From CAVQXR01 sp046330455 (lineage in GTDB: Bacteria > Actinomycetota > Thermoleophilia > Gaiellales > Gaiellaceae): 64,000 nt of DNA. Shown here one piece after another: positions 50,264-57,246 of the stretch. The stretch covers positions 1-64,000 of the forward strand of contig JAXLSU010000007.1 in NCBI GenBank assembly GCA_046330455.1. The letters run 5' to 3'. The notes under the pieces were generated by a model. It ran no database searches. It was not told where the DNA came from and saw only the letters and a program-made list of their open reading frames with translations. Made by a program: the position numbers and the translations under genes. Position 1 is the first letter of the stretch. Each line of letters begins with the position of its first letter.

Positions 50264-50488
50264 ACAGGCACCTTCCCGGAACCGCTTGAATGCGGGAAAT
50301 CCCTGCAAACAGGCGCTTTCGGGAAAGTGCCATCCGTGACGAAGATGCCGGGAAAACGCAGGGCGTGCTACCTGGGTGCTACCTGGAAACCCGCCCGTTT
50401 CCGATGCTGACAACAGGTGTTCGCTGGCGCGGCAACGGCCGATCGGGGAGCTACCTTCGGGGGGCGAGATGAGGGCGAGATATCCGAG
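50264..50488. other. Left element end, non-coding, with integrase arm-type repeats
   Basis: No gene seen. It contains a 23-bp direct repeat at 50362-50384 (internally GTGCTACCT twice, 11 bases apart) that recurs exactly at 56612-56634 beside the right end. CCCTGCAAA at 50301-50309 recurs inverted at 56655-56663. These are well placed to be arm sites bound by the integrase or excisionase. Confidence 0.65.
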
Positions 50489-50881
50489 ATGGCTGTTCTG
50501 ACCCCGGCCGAGCTGTCTGCCGCCCGGCTGCGGTCGGGCCGGCTCGGCGGGCGTCCGAAGCTGCCGACGGTCGCCGAGGCGCGGGCCGTGAAGCTCGAAG
50601 CGCTCGTGCCGAAGGCGCTGCTCGTGCTCGAAGACGCGCTGCGTTCGGACGATGAAAGGGTGGCGCTGGTCGCGGCGAGAGAGGTTCTCGATCGTGCTTG
50701 GGGGAAGGCGTCGGCGCGGCTTGAAGTGTCCCAGGGCGAGCCGCTGACCTCGGGAATGTCGCAGGGGGAGCGGGTGGCGTTGCTGGCGAGCTTGCGGGGT
50801 CTGTTGGCAGAGCGGGAAGCCGCGGGCAGGCCGGCGGTCGAGGGCGAGACGGTCGAGGGCGAGGTTGTCGATGCGCCGTGA
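50489..50881 (+). CDS. Phage-type small protein, terminase-small-subunit-like
   Basis: 130 residues from ATG 50489. The N-terminal part 'ARLRSGRLGGRPKLPTVAEARAVKLEALVPKALLVLEDALRSDDERVALVAAREVLDRAWGKA' layout (Gly-Arg-Pro-Lys, then helices ending in a 'hhxhhDRAxGK' segment) is common in small phage proteins annotated as terminase small subunit or DNA-binding. The C-terminus is acidic. No large terminase is present, so packaging function is doubtful. Its stop overlaps the next gene. First gene inside the element. Confidence 0.55.
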   Translation: MAVLTPAELSAARLRSGRLGGRPKLPTVAEARAVKLEALVPKALLVLEDALRSDDERVALVAAREVLDRAWGKASARLEVSQGEPLTSGMSQGERVALLASLRGLLAEREAAGRPAVEGETVEGEVVDAP

Positions 50882-51230
50882 GCCACTGTACGTGTCGGGC
50901 GATGCAGGGGTGCCGGCGGTCGGCCCTCCTGCGCCGGCCGGCGACCCGTTCCGCGACTCGATGCTGCGGGCGTTCGGCTCGGGCGGGTACGGGCTGCGCC
51001 GACCGCTGACGGCTGGCGGCTACGCGAGCCCGGGGCTGGCGTCCCTCCCGACGGCTCGGGCTCGACCGTACGGGCCGGTCGGGGGCGGCTACGGGCTGGG
51101 CGCGGGAGGGCTCGGCGGTTCCCGGCGTCCGCTGGCGCTCGGGTACGGGCGCGCCGGCTCCTCGCTCTACGTGCCGGTCTGGGCTCGGGCTCCGTTGTTC
51201 AATCCGTTCCTGGGGGTCGGGCGTGGCTAG
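50871..51230 (+). CDS. Gly/Tyr/Pro-rich low-complexity protein
   Basis: 119 residues from ATG 50871, overlapping the previous stop by 11 bases. Composition is dominated by Gly, Tyr, Leu, Arg, Ala and Pro with repeats of the type 'GGGYGLG', 'GSGGYGLRRPL', 'RRPLALGYG'. No signal peptide. It may be a disordered protein or an artefact of GC-rich sequence, but the frame has sensible codon use and is coupled to the upstream gene. Function unknown. Confidence 0.4.
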   Translation: MRREPLYVSGDAGVPAVGPPAPAGDPFRDSMLRAFGSGGYGLRRPLTAGGYASPGLASLPTARARPYGPVGGGYGLGAGGLGGSRRPLALGYGRAGSSLYVPVWARAPLFNPFLGVGRG

Positions 51231-51335
51231 GACCCGCTGCGAGGCTCTGAGAGCGACGGAGAGCCGCTGCGGGGCTGCGGCGCGGGTGATCGGGCGGGGG
51301 TTTTCTCTCCGGGGCGCTGGTCGGGCGCGTCGTGG

Positions 51336-52160
51336 CTAGGGCGTTCGGCGACGTGCCGCGAGCTGGCACTGGACGACGTTCCATGACCGCTTGCTCACGA
51401 TCGCCGGATGGGCGTTCCTGACGCCGTGCCGCTCGCCGCAGTAGGCGGGGTTTGTGAGGATCACTCGGACGCCCTGCTCCGTCCAGGAGCGCCCTCCCTG
51501 CGGCGTGGCGACGCCGGCCTTGTTGAGCTGGCGGGCGATCCTGCCGGGCGTCCGACCCTCGCCGGCCTCGGCGTAGATCAGCTTCACGACCGGGACGAGT
51601 TCGTCGTCGACTTCGAGCACCCCGTGCTCTGACCGGTACCCGTACGGTGCCCGGCCGTGGACGTGGCGGCCGAGGGTCTTGGCTTTCGCCTTCCCGGCCG
51701 AGAGCCGCTCCCGGATCAGCTGCCGTTCGAGCTGGGCGACGAGGGCGAGCTGGCCACGGATGAACTCCGCGATCGGCCCGTCACCGTTGCTCGCCTCCGA
51801 CGCCGACACGACCTCGACCCCGAGGCGTTGCAGTCGGCGTTCGAGCACGATCAGCGTCGCATGGTCGCGAGACAGCCGGTCGAGCTTCGCGACGAGGAGC
51901 ACGTCGTACTCGCCGGCCTCGGCCCGGTCGAGCAGGGAGAGCAGCACGGGCCGGTGCTCCCAGGAGAACACCTCGTCGTCACGCACCCCACCCGACGCGG
52001 CCTCCTCGACCACATCGACCAGCTCGAGCCCGGCCTCGGCTGCCGCTTCGTGCACCTTGTCGCGCTGCACGTCGAGGCCGAGACCTTCGCGGGCCTGAAG
52101 GCCGGTCGAGACTCTGAGGTAGGCGATCGCTCTGCGGCGATCCGTAGACTCGTTCTGCAT
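51336..52160 (-). CDS. Serine recombinase / resolvase
   Basis: 274 residues. The N-terminal resolvase domain has the nucleophile Ser in 'AIAYLRVSTGLQ', 'VLLVAKLDRLSRD' and 'LALVAQLERQLIRERLSAG'. Then comes a 'recombinase' domain ('GRAPYGYRSEHG', 'LIYAEAGEGRTPGRIARQLNKAGVATPQGGRSWTEQGVRVILTNPAYCG'). It lacks the long zinc-ribbon/coiled-coil C-terminus of large phage integrases, so it is a short variant. AAGGAGG lies 10 bases before the ATG, and a strong promoter is at 52235-52263. It is the only minus-strand gene of the element. It may invert a segment or resolve multimers. Confidence 0.9.
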   Translation of the reverse strand: MQNESTDRRRAIAYLRVSTGLQAREGLGLDVQRDKVHEAAAEAGLELVDVVEEAASGGVRDDEVFSWEHRPVLLSLLDRAEAGEYDVLLVAKLDRLSRDHATLIVLERRLQRLGVEVVSASEASNGDGPIAEFIRGQLALVAQLERQLIRERLSAGKAKAKTLGRHVHGRAPYGYRSEHGVLEVDDELVPVVKLIYAEAGEGRTPGRIARQLNKAGVATPQGGRSWTEQGVRVILTNPAYCGERHGVRNAHPAIVSKRSWNVVQCQLAARRRTP

Positions 52161-52715
52161 CGAAGATCCTCCTTCGGTGCCAAGGCCCGGGACGTTTGCC
52201 GCGTCGCCGGGCCGCTCTATCGGGACAGCACGAGACCCTAGGGGATCACAAGCTGTTTGTCAATAGCTTGTTGAATATCTCCTTCAAACGGCTTGACCAA
52301 AGGCAATAGGAGCCGCGCTGAGAGCGGTCGGCGCGGGCGATCGGCGCACAAGATGACATGTGGAGGGGTGGCACGTGGCGTATCCCGACCTCGCGAGACC
52401 TCCTCGACCTCGACCCCGAGCCTCGACCCGACCCCCTCCCCCCCGGTTCACGCGAGCGACCGGGGCCCCTCTGTACCGCCCCCCGTTCCACGTGTGGGCG
52501 CACATCCGAAACGGCCGCTCGGCGCGGGGGATCGGACGCCGGCCCGGCTCGAGCCCGTCCGGGCTCCGTCATGTCCGTTCGCTATCGTGGCAACTAAGCG
52601 CCTGGTCCGCGCGAGGTCATCGCCTAGAACGCCGGCTTTCGGGTCGGCGTTCGGCGTTTCACGGCGGTGCCGTCCGGCCGCAGGAGTAGCCTCCGCGCAT
52701 GACCAAGGACCGGCG
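52161..52715. other. Non-coding control region of the element
   Basis: 555 bases between the divergent recombinase and the plus-strand operon. Seen: the recombinase promoter (52235-52263), CAAGCT...AGCTTG arms around it (52249-52271 area), AAACGGCTTGA at 52286-52296, which repeats half of the palindrome at 54541-54562, and a short hairpin AACGCCG/CGGCGTT (52628-52651). A TAGCCT box at 52687-52692 precedes an 11-codon frame at 52699. I find no convincing gene in it. Confidence 0.5.
52235..52263 (-). promoter_or_regulatory. Promoter of the serine recombinase
   Basis: Minus strand: -35 TTGACA (52263-52258), exactly 17 bases, -10 TAGGGT (52240-52235). This is close to a perfect housekeeping promoter and the best -35/-10 pair in the window. 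The start codon follows about 75 bases downstream with a good ribosome-binding site. Confidence 0.75.
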
Positions 52716-53039
52716 ATGGGCACTCCTGAGCTGACGGCGACCGCCCTCTGGGACGAGCTGGAATCGCTCGTCCAGGAGATCGTCGCGAGCGGCGATCCCG
52801 AGTTGCAGCGGAAGGCTGTCCGTGCCGTGATCCCGTGGGCGGCACCCGCCCGGAACCGCTACTGCGCCCGCCAGTCGATGCGCGCGGCCCGGACGGCCCC
52901 TCGCGGTCGGCCGCGTGGCCGTGCTCCGCGCCGGCCGGGCCGTGGTCGGGGTCGGGTCGAGAGCCGCGCCGGCCCGAGCGAACCCTCAGGTTCACGATCA
53001 CCTGACGTAGCGGCCCGGCCCGTCGGAGCCCGGCCGTGA
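52716..53039 (+). CDS. Hypothetical element protein
   Basis: 107 residues from ATG 52716, with AAGGA six bases upstream. The first 50 residues are a clean helical region ('ALWDELESLVQEIVASGDPELQRKAVRAVIPWA'); the rest is Arg/Gly/Pro-rich and basic, suggesting nucleic-acid binding. Not recognised. The stop overlaps the next GTG start (GTGA). Confidence 0.5.
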   Translation: MGTPELTATALWDELESLVQEIVASGDPELQRKAVRAVIPWAAPARNRYCARQSMRAARTAPRGRPRGRAPRRPGRGRGRVESRAGPSEPSGSRSPDVAARPVGARP

Positions 53040-53227
53040 GCGTTACCGACGGCTGGGACTGGTTCGCGGCGTGCTGCGAGCTTGAGGGCGAGAACGCCGA
53101 GCTGCGCAGGGTCGGTCACAAGCTGTTCTGCGGCTACCTGCGGCTCCTCGAACGTGTCGAGCTTGCCGAGTACGGCCGCGGGCTGATCGAGGCGCGGTTC
53201 CCCGAGCCCGAGGAGCCGGCGCCGTGA
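53036..53227 (+). CDS. Small element protein
   Basis: 63 residues, GTG 53036 overlapping the previous stop and overlapped in turn by the ATPase gene. Acidic, helical ('CCELEGENAELRRVGHKLFCGYLRLLERVELAEYG') with three Cys. No known motif. Tight coupling on both sides supports a real gene. Confidence 0.5.
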   Translation: MSVTDGWDWFAACCELEGENAELRRVGHKLFCGYLRLLERVELAEYGRGLIEARFPEPEEPAP

Positions 53228-54933
53228 CCTCGGCGAACGATCGGCTGGCCGCCGTGCTGCGCTCGACGGACATTCGCCCGGCGGACGTCGCTGCGGAGCG
53301 TTGGCAGCCGGTCGAGGTCGAGCGCCTGGACGGGCTGGAGCCGGTCGAGGTCGCTTCGAGCGAGCCGGTCGCGAGCTGGGACGGGCTGGCGGCCGTCGAG
53401 TCGTGGCGGGAGTTCGCGGCCCGCTCTGAGGGGTCGGTGCCCTGCCTTGTCGAAGGGCTCTGGCCGGAGGCCGCGCTCGGGTTCCTCGCCGCTCCGGCGA
53501 AGGCCGGCAAGACGTGGGTTTCGCTGTCGTTGGCGGTAGCTGTCGTCAGCGGGCGTCCGCTGTTTGGCAAGTACGGCGTGCCGTACGCGCGGCCGGTTCT
53601 CTATGTGGCGCTGGAAGGCCATCGGGCGGGGCTGCGTGCGCGAATCGGTGCGCTCGCTCGCGGCTACGGGCTCGACCCTGAGACGGACGATCTCGACGGC
53701 CTCCATGTCGCCTACAAGCCGCGGGGGATGGATCTCTGCTCGCCCGAGTGGGCCGGCTGGTTGCGCGGACGGGCCGGCGAGGTCGATGCGGCGCTCGTGT
53801 TCGTGGACGTGCTGCGGCGGGGCGCGCGATTCCAGGAGAACGAAGCGTCCGAGGTTGCGCGGCTGCTCGCCGGGCTGGCGCCGTTGCAGGAGGACGGGCG
53901 CTCGGTGGCGCTCGTGCATCACTTCGCGAAGCTCTCGGAGCTGTCGCGGGAGCGCTCGCCGGGCGAGCGGATGTCAGGGAGCGGCGCGCTGTTCGGTGCG
54001 GCTGATGTCGGCTGGTTCCTGACCGGGCGCGAGGAGCGGGGCCGTCGGCTGCGGCTCGAAGTCGTGCTGCGGGATCTCGCCGAGCCGGAGCCGATCGGGC
54101 TCTACCTGGCGGGCGAGGGGACGGGCGAGCACGGTGCGTTCGGGTTCGCCGACGAGTGCAAGTTCGTGACCGAGGCTCCTCCCGGCGAGACGGTGTTGAA
54201 GGCTCCGGCGGCAGCGGTCGCCGAGTACGTGCTGGCGCAAGGGCGGCGCGTCCAGACAAAGGAGCTGGCCAACATGTTCGGCGTCTCGGACAAGACGTTG
54301 CGGGAACGGCGCGCCGAGCTGCCTAAGCACGGGGTTGTCTACGTGGAGGCGGGTCGCGAGAGCGGGTATGAGCCGGCCGCGGAGGCGCCCCTTCACCCCG
54401 TCCCGGACCCCGGACTACCCCGTACCCCGTACCCCGGAACCGGATTTCCGACTTCCGAGTACGGGGTGCAAACCCGCATGGTTGAGCCAAATCTACCCCG
54501 TACCCCGGACACCCCGGAAGTCGCCGAGGTACGGGGTCAGAAACGGCTTGATCAAGCCGTTTTTCCTTGGTTGGAACCCCGTACCCCTAAGGGGGAAGCT
54601 CCCCCGGGTACGGGGTCGCTCTTCCCGGGCACCGTCGAGCCTCCCTCGCTGACCTCCGACGAGGACGAGGACGAACGGCTCCGCGCGAATCATCCCGACC
54701 TGTTCGCCGAGGAGCCCGGCGAGCCCGAGCCGGCGAGCGCTGCCGGCGAGCCCGAGCTGCCCTCCGTGCCGGCCGGGCTGCCCTCGCCGATGCTCGGCGA
54801 CGAGGGCTACGTTCGGCGGCTGCGCCAGTACCGCGACGAGGGGCATCTGACGAAGGACGAGTACCTCGACCGGCTACGCCTACATGGGGCCGTGCTCGTG
54901 TCGAGGCCGCCCGTCGCCGAGGTCCGGGAGTGA
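53224..54933 (+). CDS. RepA/Twinkle-like AAA ATPase, replication-type
   Basis: 569 residues, GTG 53224. Residues about 65-290 are a RecA-like/AAA_25 ATPase: Walker A 'FLAAPAKAGKTWVSLSLA', 'VLYVALEGHRAGLRARI', Walker B-like 'ALVFVDVLRR', sensor 'VALVHHFAK', then 'RMSGSGALFGAADVGWFL', all as in RepA-like helicases of plasmids and phage islands. Residues 330-365 contain a helix-turn-helix ('RVQTKELANMFGVSDKTLRERRAEL'). The middle-to-C-terminal linker (380-470) is Pro/Thr-rich and is encoded by the iteron-like repeats. The end is acidic. Likely replicates or amplifies the element. Confidence 0.82.
   Translation: MTSANDRLAAVLRSTDIRPADVAAERWQPVEVERLDGLEPVEVASSEPVASWDGLAAVESWREFAARSEGSVPCLVEGLWPEAALGFLAAPAKAGKTWVSLSLAVAVVSGRPLFGKYGVPYARPVLYVALEGHRAGLRARIGALARGYGLDPETDDLDGLHVAYKPRGMDLCSPEWAGWLRGRAGEVDAALVFVDVLRRGARFQENEASEVARLLAGLAPLQEDGRSVALVHHFAKLSELSRERSPGERMSGSGALFGAADVGWFLTGREERGRRLRLEVVLRDLAEPEPIGLYLAGEGTGEHGAFGFADECKFVTEAPPGETVLKAPAAAVAEYVLAQGRRVQTKELANMFGVSDKTLRERRAELPKHGVVYVEAGRESGYEPAAEAPLHPVPDPGLPRTPYPGTGFPTSEYGVQTRMVEPNLPRTPDTPEVAEVRGQKRLDQAVFPWLEPRTPKGEAPPGTGSLFPGTVEPPSLTSDEDEDERLRANHPDLFAEEPGEPEPASAAGEPELPSVPAGLPSPMLGDEGYVRRLRQYRDEGHLTKDEYLDRLRLHGAVLVSRPPVAEVRE
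54417..54616. repeat. Iteron-like array inside the ATPase gene (possible origin)
   Basis: Seven exact copies of ACCCCGTAC: forward at 54417, 54424, 54495 and 54576; inverted at 54459, 54529 and 54608. Most are 32-36 bases apart with alternating orientation. A perfect 22-bp palindrome with half-site AAACGGCTTGA lies at 54541-54562 and runs into a T-tract. The presence of inverted copies argues for selection on DNA and not only on the encoded Pro/Thr-rich linker. Lambda has its origin iterons inside gene O in the same way. Confidence 0.7.
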
Positions 54934-55271
54934 ACGGCCGGCTCGTGATCGTGGTGGAGCGCGGCCGGCCGGTCGAAGTCCAGGTGTGTGCCGAGGACGA
55001 GCAACGCTCCGCCGAGTTCCGCGAGTGGATGGCCGGGCAGCCGGTACTCGTCAGGATCGCTAGCGCGGCGCTCGCCGATACGGTGCCGTGCTGCTACGTC
55101 CTGCTCCCGATCGAAGGGCGCCCCTCCTTCGAAGTGCTCGCCGAGGAGCCCGGGGAGCGCCGACGTTTGATCGAGTGGATCAACGCGCACGACGGGTACG
55201 CGGCGATCATCGAGCAGGCAGCCCGGGCGGGAGCGCGCGGGCTGCAGCTTGACGAGGAGGACAACGGGTGA
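54930..55271 (+). CDS. Hypothetical element protein
   Basis: 113 residues, GTG 54930 overlapping the ATPase stop. Alpha/beta sequence ('LVIVVERGRPVEVQVCAEDEQRSAEFREWM', 'PCCYVLLPIEGRPSFEVLAEEPGERRRLIEWINAHDGY'), acidic overall. No known domain. Ends overlapping the next gene. Confidence 0.5.
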   Translation: MNGRLVIVVERGRPVEVQVCAEDEQRSAEFREWMAGQPVLVRIASAALADTVPCCYVLLPIEGRPSFEVLAEEPGERRRLIEWINAHDGYAAIIEQAARAGARGLQLDEEDNG

Positions 55272-55495
55272 GCGCGCGTCCGAGGCCGTCGCTCGAGGAG
55301 CGGTTGCGGATGCCCGACGGGCTGCTCTCCCGGACAGACCTGCGCAACCTCGGGCTCGAGCGGCGCGCCGTCGATGCCGTGTTCCGGGCGCTGCCGGTCG
55401 TCGTGTTCCCGGGCTACCGAAGGCCGATGATCCGCGCAGCCGACTACCTGCGCCTGGTCGAGGATTCCACCTACCGGGGCGACCGGGTACGGTAG
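55268..55495 (+). CDS. Excisionase-like small DNA-binding protein
   Basis: 75 residues, GTG 55268 overlapping the previous stop. 'GLLSRTDLRNLGLERRAVDAVFRALPVVVFPGYRRPMIRAADYLRLVE' has the winged-helix form of excisionases and AlpA-like regulators: helix-turn-helix followed by 'G..RP.I...D' and a Tyr-Leu wing. Position directly before the integrase supports this. It would favour excision and control the integrase. Confidence 0.6.
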   Translation: MSARPRPSLEERLRMPDGLLSRTDLRNLGLERRAVDAVFRALPVVVFPGYRRPMIRAADYLRLVEDSTYRGDRVR

Positions 55496-55502
55496 GCCGC
55501 CG

Positions 55503-56579
55503 ATGGCGTCCTGTTGGATCGATGTTCGAGAGACAGCCGGCGACGGCAGACACAAGGGCGCGAAGCGATACCGGGTCGCGTACCGGATCGGCGGGCGAGA
55601 AACCCCGATCCGACACGCCGGGAGCTTCAAGCTCCTGCGGGAAGCACGGCTGCGGCAGGCATGGGTCCAGGGCGAGCTTGCTGCGGGGCGCTCGCCGGAT
55701 CTCTCCGCGCTCAAGGCCGGTGCCGCCACTGCTGCGGTACGGACGCTGCGCCTGGCGATGAAGGATTGGCGCGAGTCGCGGCGTGACGTGCGGGGGAGCA
55801 CGGCCGTCCAGCACCGAACCGCCGTCGATCGGCTGTTCAAGGCGCTCGATCCCTCGATCGCCGTGGGGGCGCTGACGGCCGCCGACGTCGCCGGTGCGAT
55901 CGCAAAGCTCGACGAGTCCGGGTACAGCCGCGAATCGATCCGCAAGAGCTTGACCGTGTTGCAGATGACCCTCGACCACGAAGGGATCGTCCCGAATGTC
56001 GCTCGTGATCGGGCGCGGATCAGGTTGCCGCGCGAGGAACCCCGGGAGCCCGAGCCGCCGACCGCGCAGCACGTCGAGGCCGTCGCGAGGCTCCTCCCGA
56101 CCCCCTACCGGCTGGCGCTTCTCGTCCTGGACGCGACCGGCTGCCGCGTCGGCGAGCTGGAAGCCGCCCGGGTCGGCGACCTCGACGAGGAGCGCCAGGG
56201 CTGGCTTGTCCGTGCCGCCGTCTCCAAGACGCGCAGGCCCCGCTGGGTCGTGCTCCCCGATGACCTCTGGGCAGCGCTGCTCGACCGGCTCCCGCCCCGC
56301 GACGATCGCGACCCGCAGGCGCGCCTGTTCGGGGACGCGACCGCCGACCGGCTGCGCATGGCGATCCTCAGAGCGTGCAAGGCAGCCGGCGTCCCCTCGT
56401 TCGGCCCGCACGCGCTCCGTCACCGCCGGATCTCGCTCATGCACAAGGCCGGCTACTCGTGGGCCGAGATCGGGGATCTCGTCGGGCAGCGATCGCGGCT
56501 CGTCACCGCCGATGTCTACTCGCACGTGCTGCTCGACGCGTCCGAAGTGGACCGCTCGGCGCTGCTCGGGAGGGGCTGA
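55503..56579 (+). CDS. Tyrosine integrase of the element
   Basis: 358 residues. N-terminal arm-binding region (1-70), core-binding SAM-like domain (about 80-170), catalytic domain with Arg215 ('ATGCRVGELE'), Lys242, His303-x-x-Arg306 ('GPHALRHRRI'), Gln329 where most have His/Trp, and nucleophile Tyr339 ('TADVYSHVL'). It lies 93 bases from the right att core, the usual place, and should recombine attP with the tRNA-Val 3' end. The Gln at the sixth position is a tolerated variation. Confidence 0.93.
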   Translation: MASCWIDVRETAGDGRHKGAKRYRVAYRIGGRETPIRHAGSFKLLREARLRQAWVQGELAAGRSPDLSALKAGAATAAVRTLRLAMKDWRESRRDVRGSTAVQHRTAVDRLFKALDPSIAVGALTAADVAGAIAKLDESGYSRESIRKSLTVLQMTLDHEGIVPNVARDRARIRLPREEPREPEPPTAQHVEAVARLLPTPYRLALLVLDATGCRVGELEAARVGDLDEERQGWLVRAAVSKTRRPRWVVLPDDLWAALLDRLPPRDDRDPQARLFGDATADRLRMAILRACKAAGVPSFGPHALRHRRISLMHKAGYSWAEIGDLVGQRSRLVTADVYSHVLLDASEVDRSALLGRG

Positions 56580-56611
56580 GCAAGGTGCCGGCAGAGCACG
56601 GAAGCGCGCAC

Positions 56612-56634
56612 GGCGTGCTACCTGGGTGCTACCT
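56612..56634. repeat. Right copy of the arm-type direct repeat
   Basis: Identical over 23 bp to 50362-50384 at the left end and in the same orientation; internally GTGCTACCT occurs twice, 11 bases apart. It lies 38 bases inside the right core repeat, compared with about 98 bases on the left. Confidence 0.75.
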
Positions 56635-56672
56635 CCGCGAGAAAGAACCGCTGATTTGCAGGGATGTTCAGG

Positions 56673-56687
56673 CCCAGGTGCGCCCAT
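56673..56687. repeat. attR core
   Basis: CCCAGGTGCGCCCAT, identical to the tRNA-Val 3' end at 50249-50263. Chromosomal sequence resumes at 56688; the extended OsmC frame ends 31 bases further on. Confidence 0.88.
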
Positions 56688-56717
56688 CGAGACTCCGGCT
56701 GGACGCCGGCAGCCTTC

Positions 56718-57161
56718 TCAGTCCTCGAGGACGAACTCGACCGTCGTGTCCGGGGTCGCGACCGCGACCGAGCCGTACAGCGGTCACTTCCCCTTGAAGG
56801 TCTCGACGAGCTGGCCGGCCTGCTCGCGCGTCAGGCCGCGAAACGCGAGCTGGAGGCGTGTGCTGTCAAAGGCGGGCGGCGCACCGGGTGCCTGCGTATC
56901 GGAGTCGCGCGAGGCTTCCATGCTCGCGCGGACGGACGTGAGGGGCAGGCCGTCCGTACGTGCGATCCGCTCGAGCATCAGCACGGCACAGGTCGTCACG
57001 CCCGCGAGGAAGAGCTCTGCGGCGCCGGGCTCCTCACCGGGCCCGTTGTACGGTGCCATCGCGTAGTCGTCGACGACGAAGTTGTGGTCGCGCACCCGTG
57101 CGAGCGCCCGGCCCGCGATACCGAGGGACGCGGTCTCCGCCTGCCAGGTGAGCATGCCCAC
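56718..57161 (-). CDS. OsmC-family peroxidase, likely selenoprotein (in-frame UGA = Sec)
   Basis: 147 codons if TGA at 56786-56784 is read as selenocysteine; 125 residues if it is a stop. The N-terminal part is OsmC/Ohr-like ('GEEPGAAELFLAGVTTCAVLMLERIAR', first redox Cys58). Family members end with a second redox Cys in a 'CP.Y' motif. Here the frame reads 'LVETFKGK', TGA, 'PLYGSVAVATPDTTVEFVLE', so the UGA stands exactly at that Cys and the remainder is a normal OsmC C-terminus, ending at TGA 56720-56718. A SECIS-like hairpin follows the UGA. Would reduce organic or lipid peroxides. GTG start 57161; TATGCT at 57168-57173 is 6 bases upstream. Confidence 0.85.
56754..56786 (-). promoter_or_regulatory. 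SECIS-like hairpin after the OsmC UGA
   Basis: In the mRNA, 14 bases after the UGA (56786-56784), GGUCGC-GGUC-GCGACC (56769-56754) forms a perfect 6-bp stem with a GGUC tetraloop. E. coli fdhF SECIS also has a GGUC apical loop, about 18 bases after its UGA, which SelB binds. The loop begins 20 bases after the UGA here. Bases are within the coding sequence, as in bacterial selenoprotein genes. Confidence 0.75.
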
Positions 57162-57246
57162 GCCGGCAGCATAGACGCCCTTCGGCCGCCGCGCCCGACC
57201 CGCGTCCGGCCCGGAGAGCGAACGGGCCGAGGCCGGCCCGCGCCGG

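Larger units (their letters stand above)
50249..56687. mobile_element. 6.4-kb integrative element in tRNA-Val
   Basis: Bounded by identical 15-bp repeats CCCAGGTGCGCCCAT, one in the tRNA 3' end (50249-50263) and one at 56673-56687. In between: a small phage-type protein, a low-complexity protein, a serine recombinase (minus), two small proteins, a RepA/Twinkle-like ATPase with iteron-like repeats, two more small proteins (one excisionase-like) and a tyrosine integrase next to the right end. The plus-strand genes from 52716 to 56579 are tightly packed, several overlapping as GTGA. No capsid, tail, relaxase or FtsK-like transfer gene is present, so it is probably a satellite or mobilisable island that relies on a helper. 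Confidence 0.88.

Noticed and set aside
51336..52160. Serine recombinase as the enzyme that integrated the element
   Set aside because: A tRNA 3'-end target with 15-bp identity and the adjacent tyrosine integrase fit the tyrosine enzyme better.
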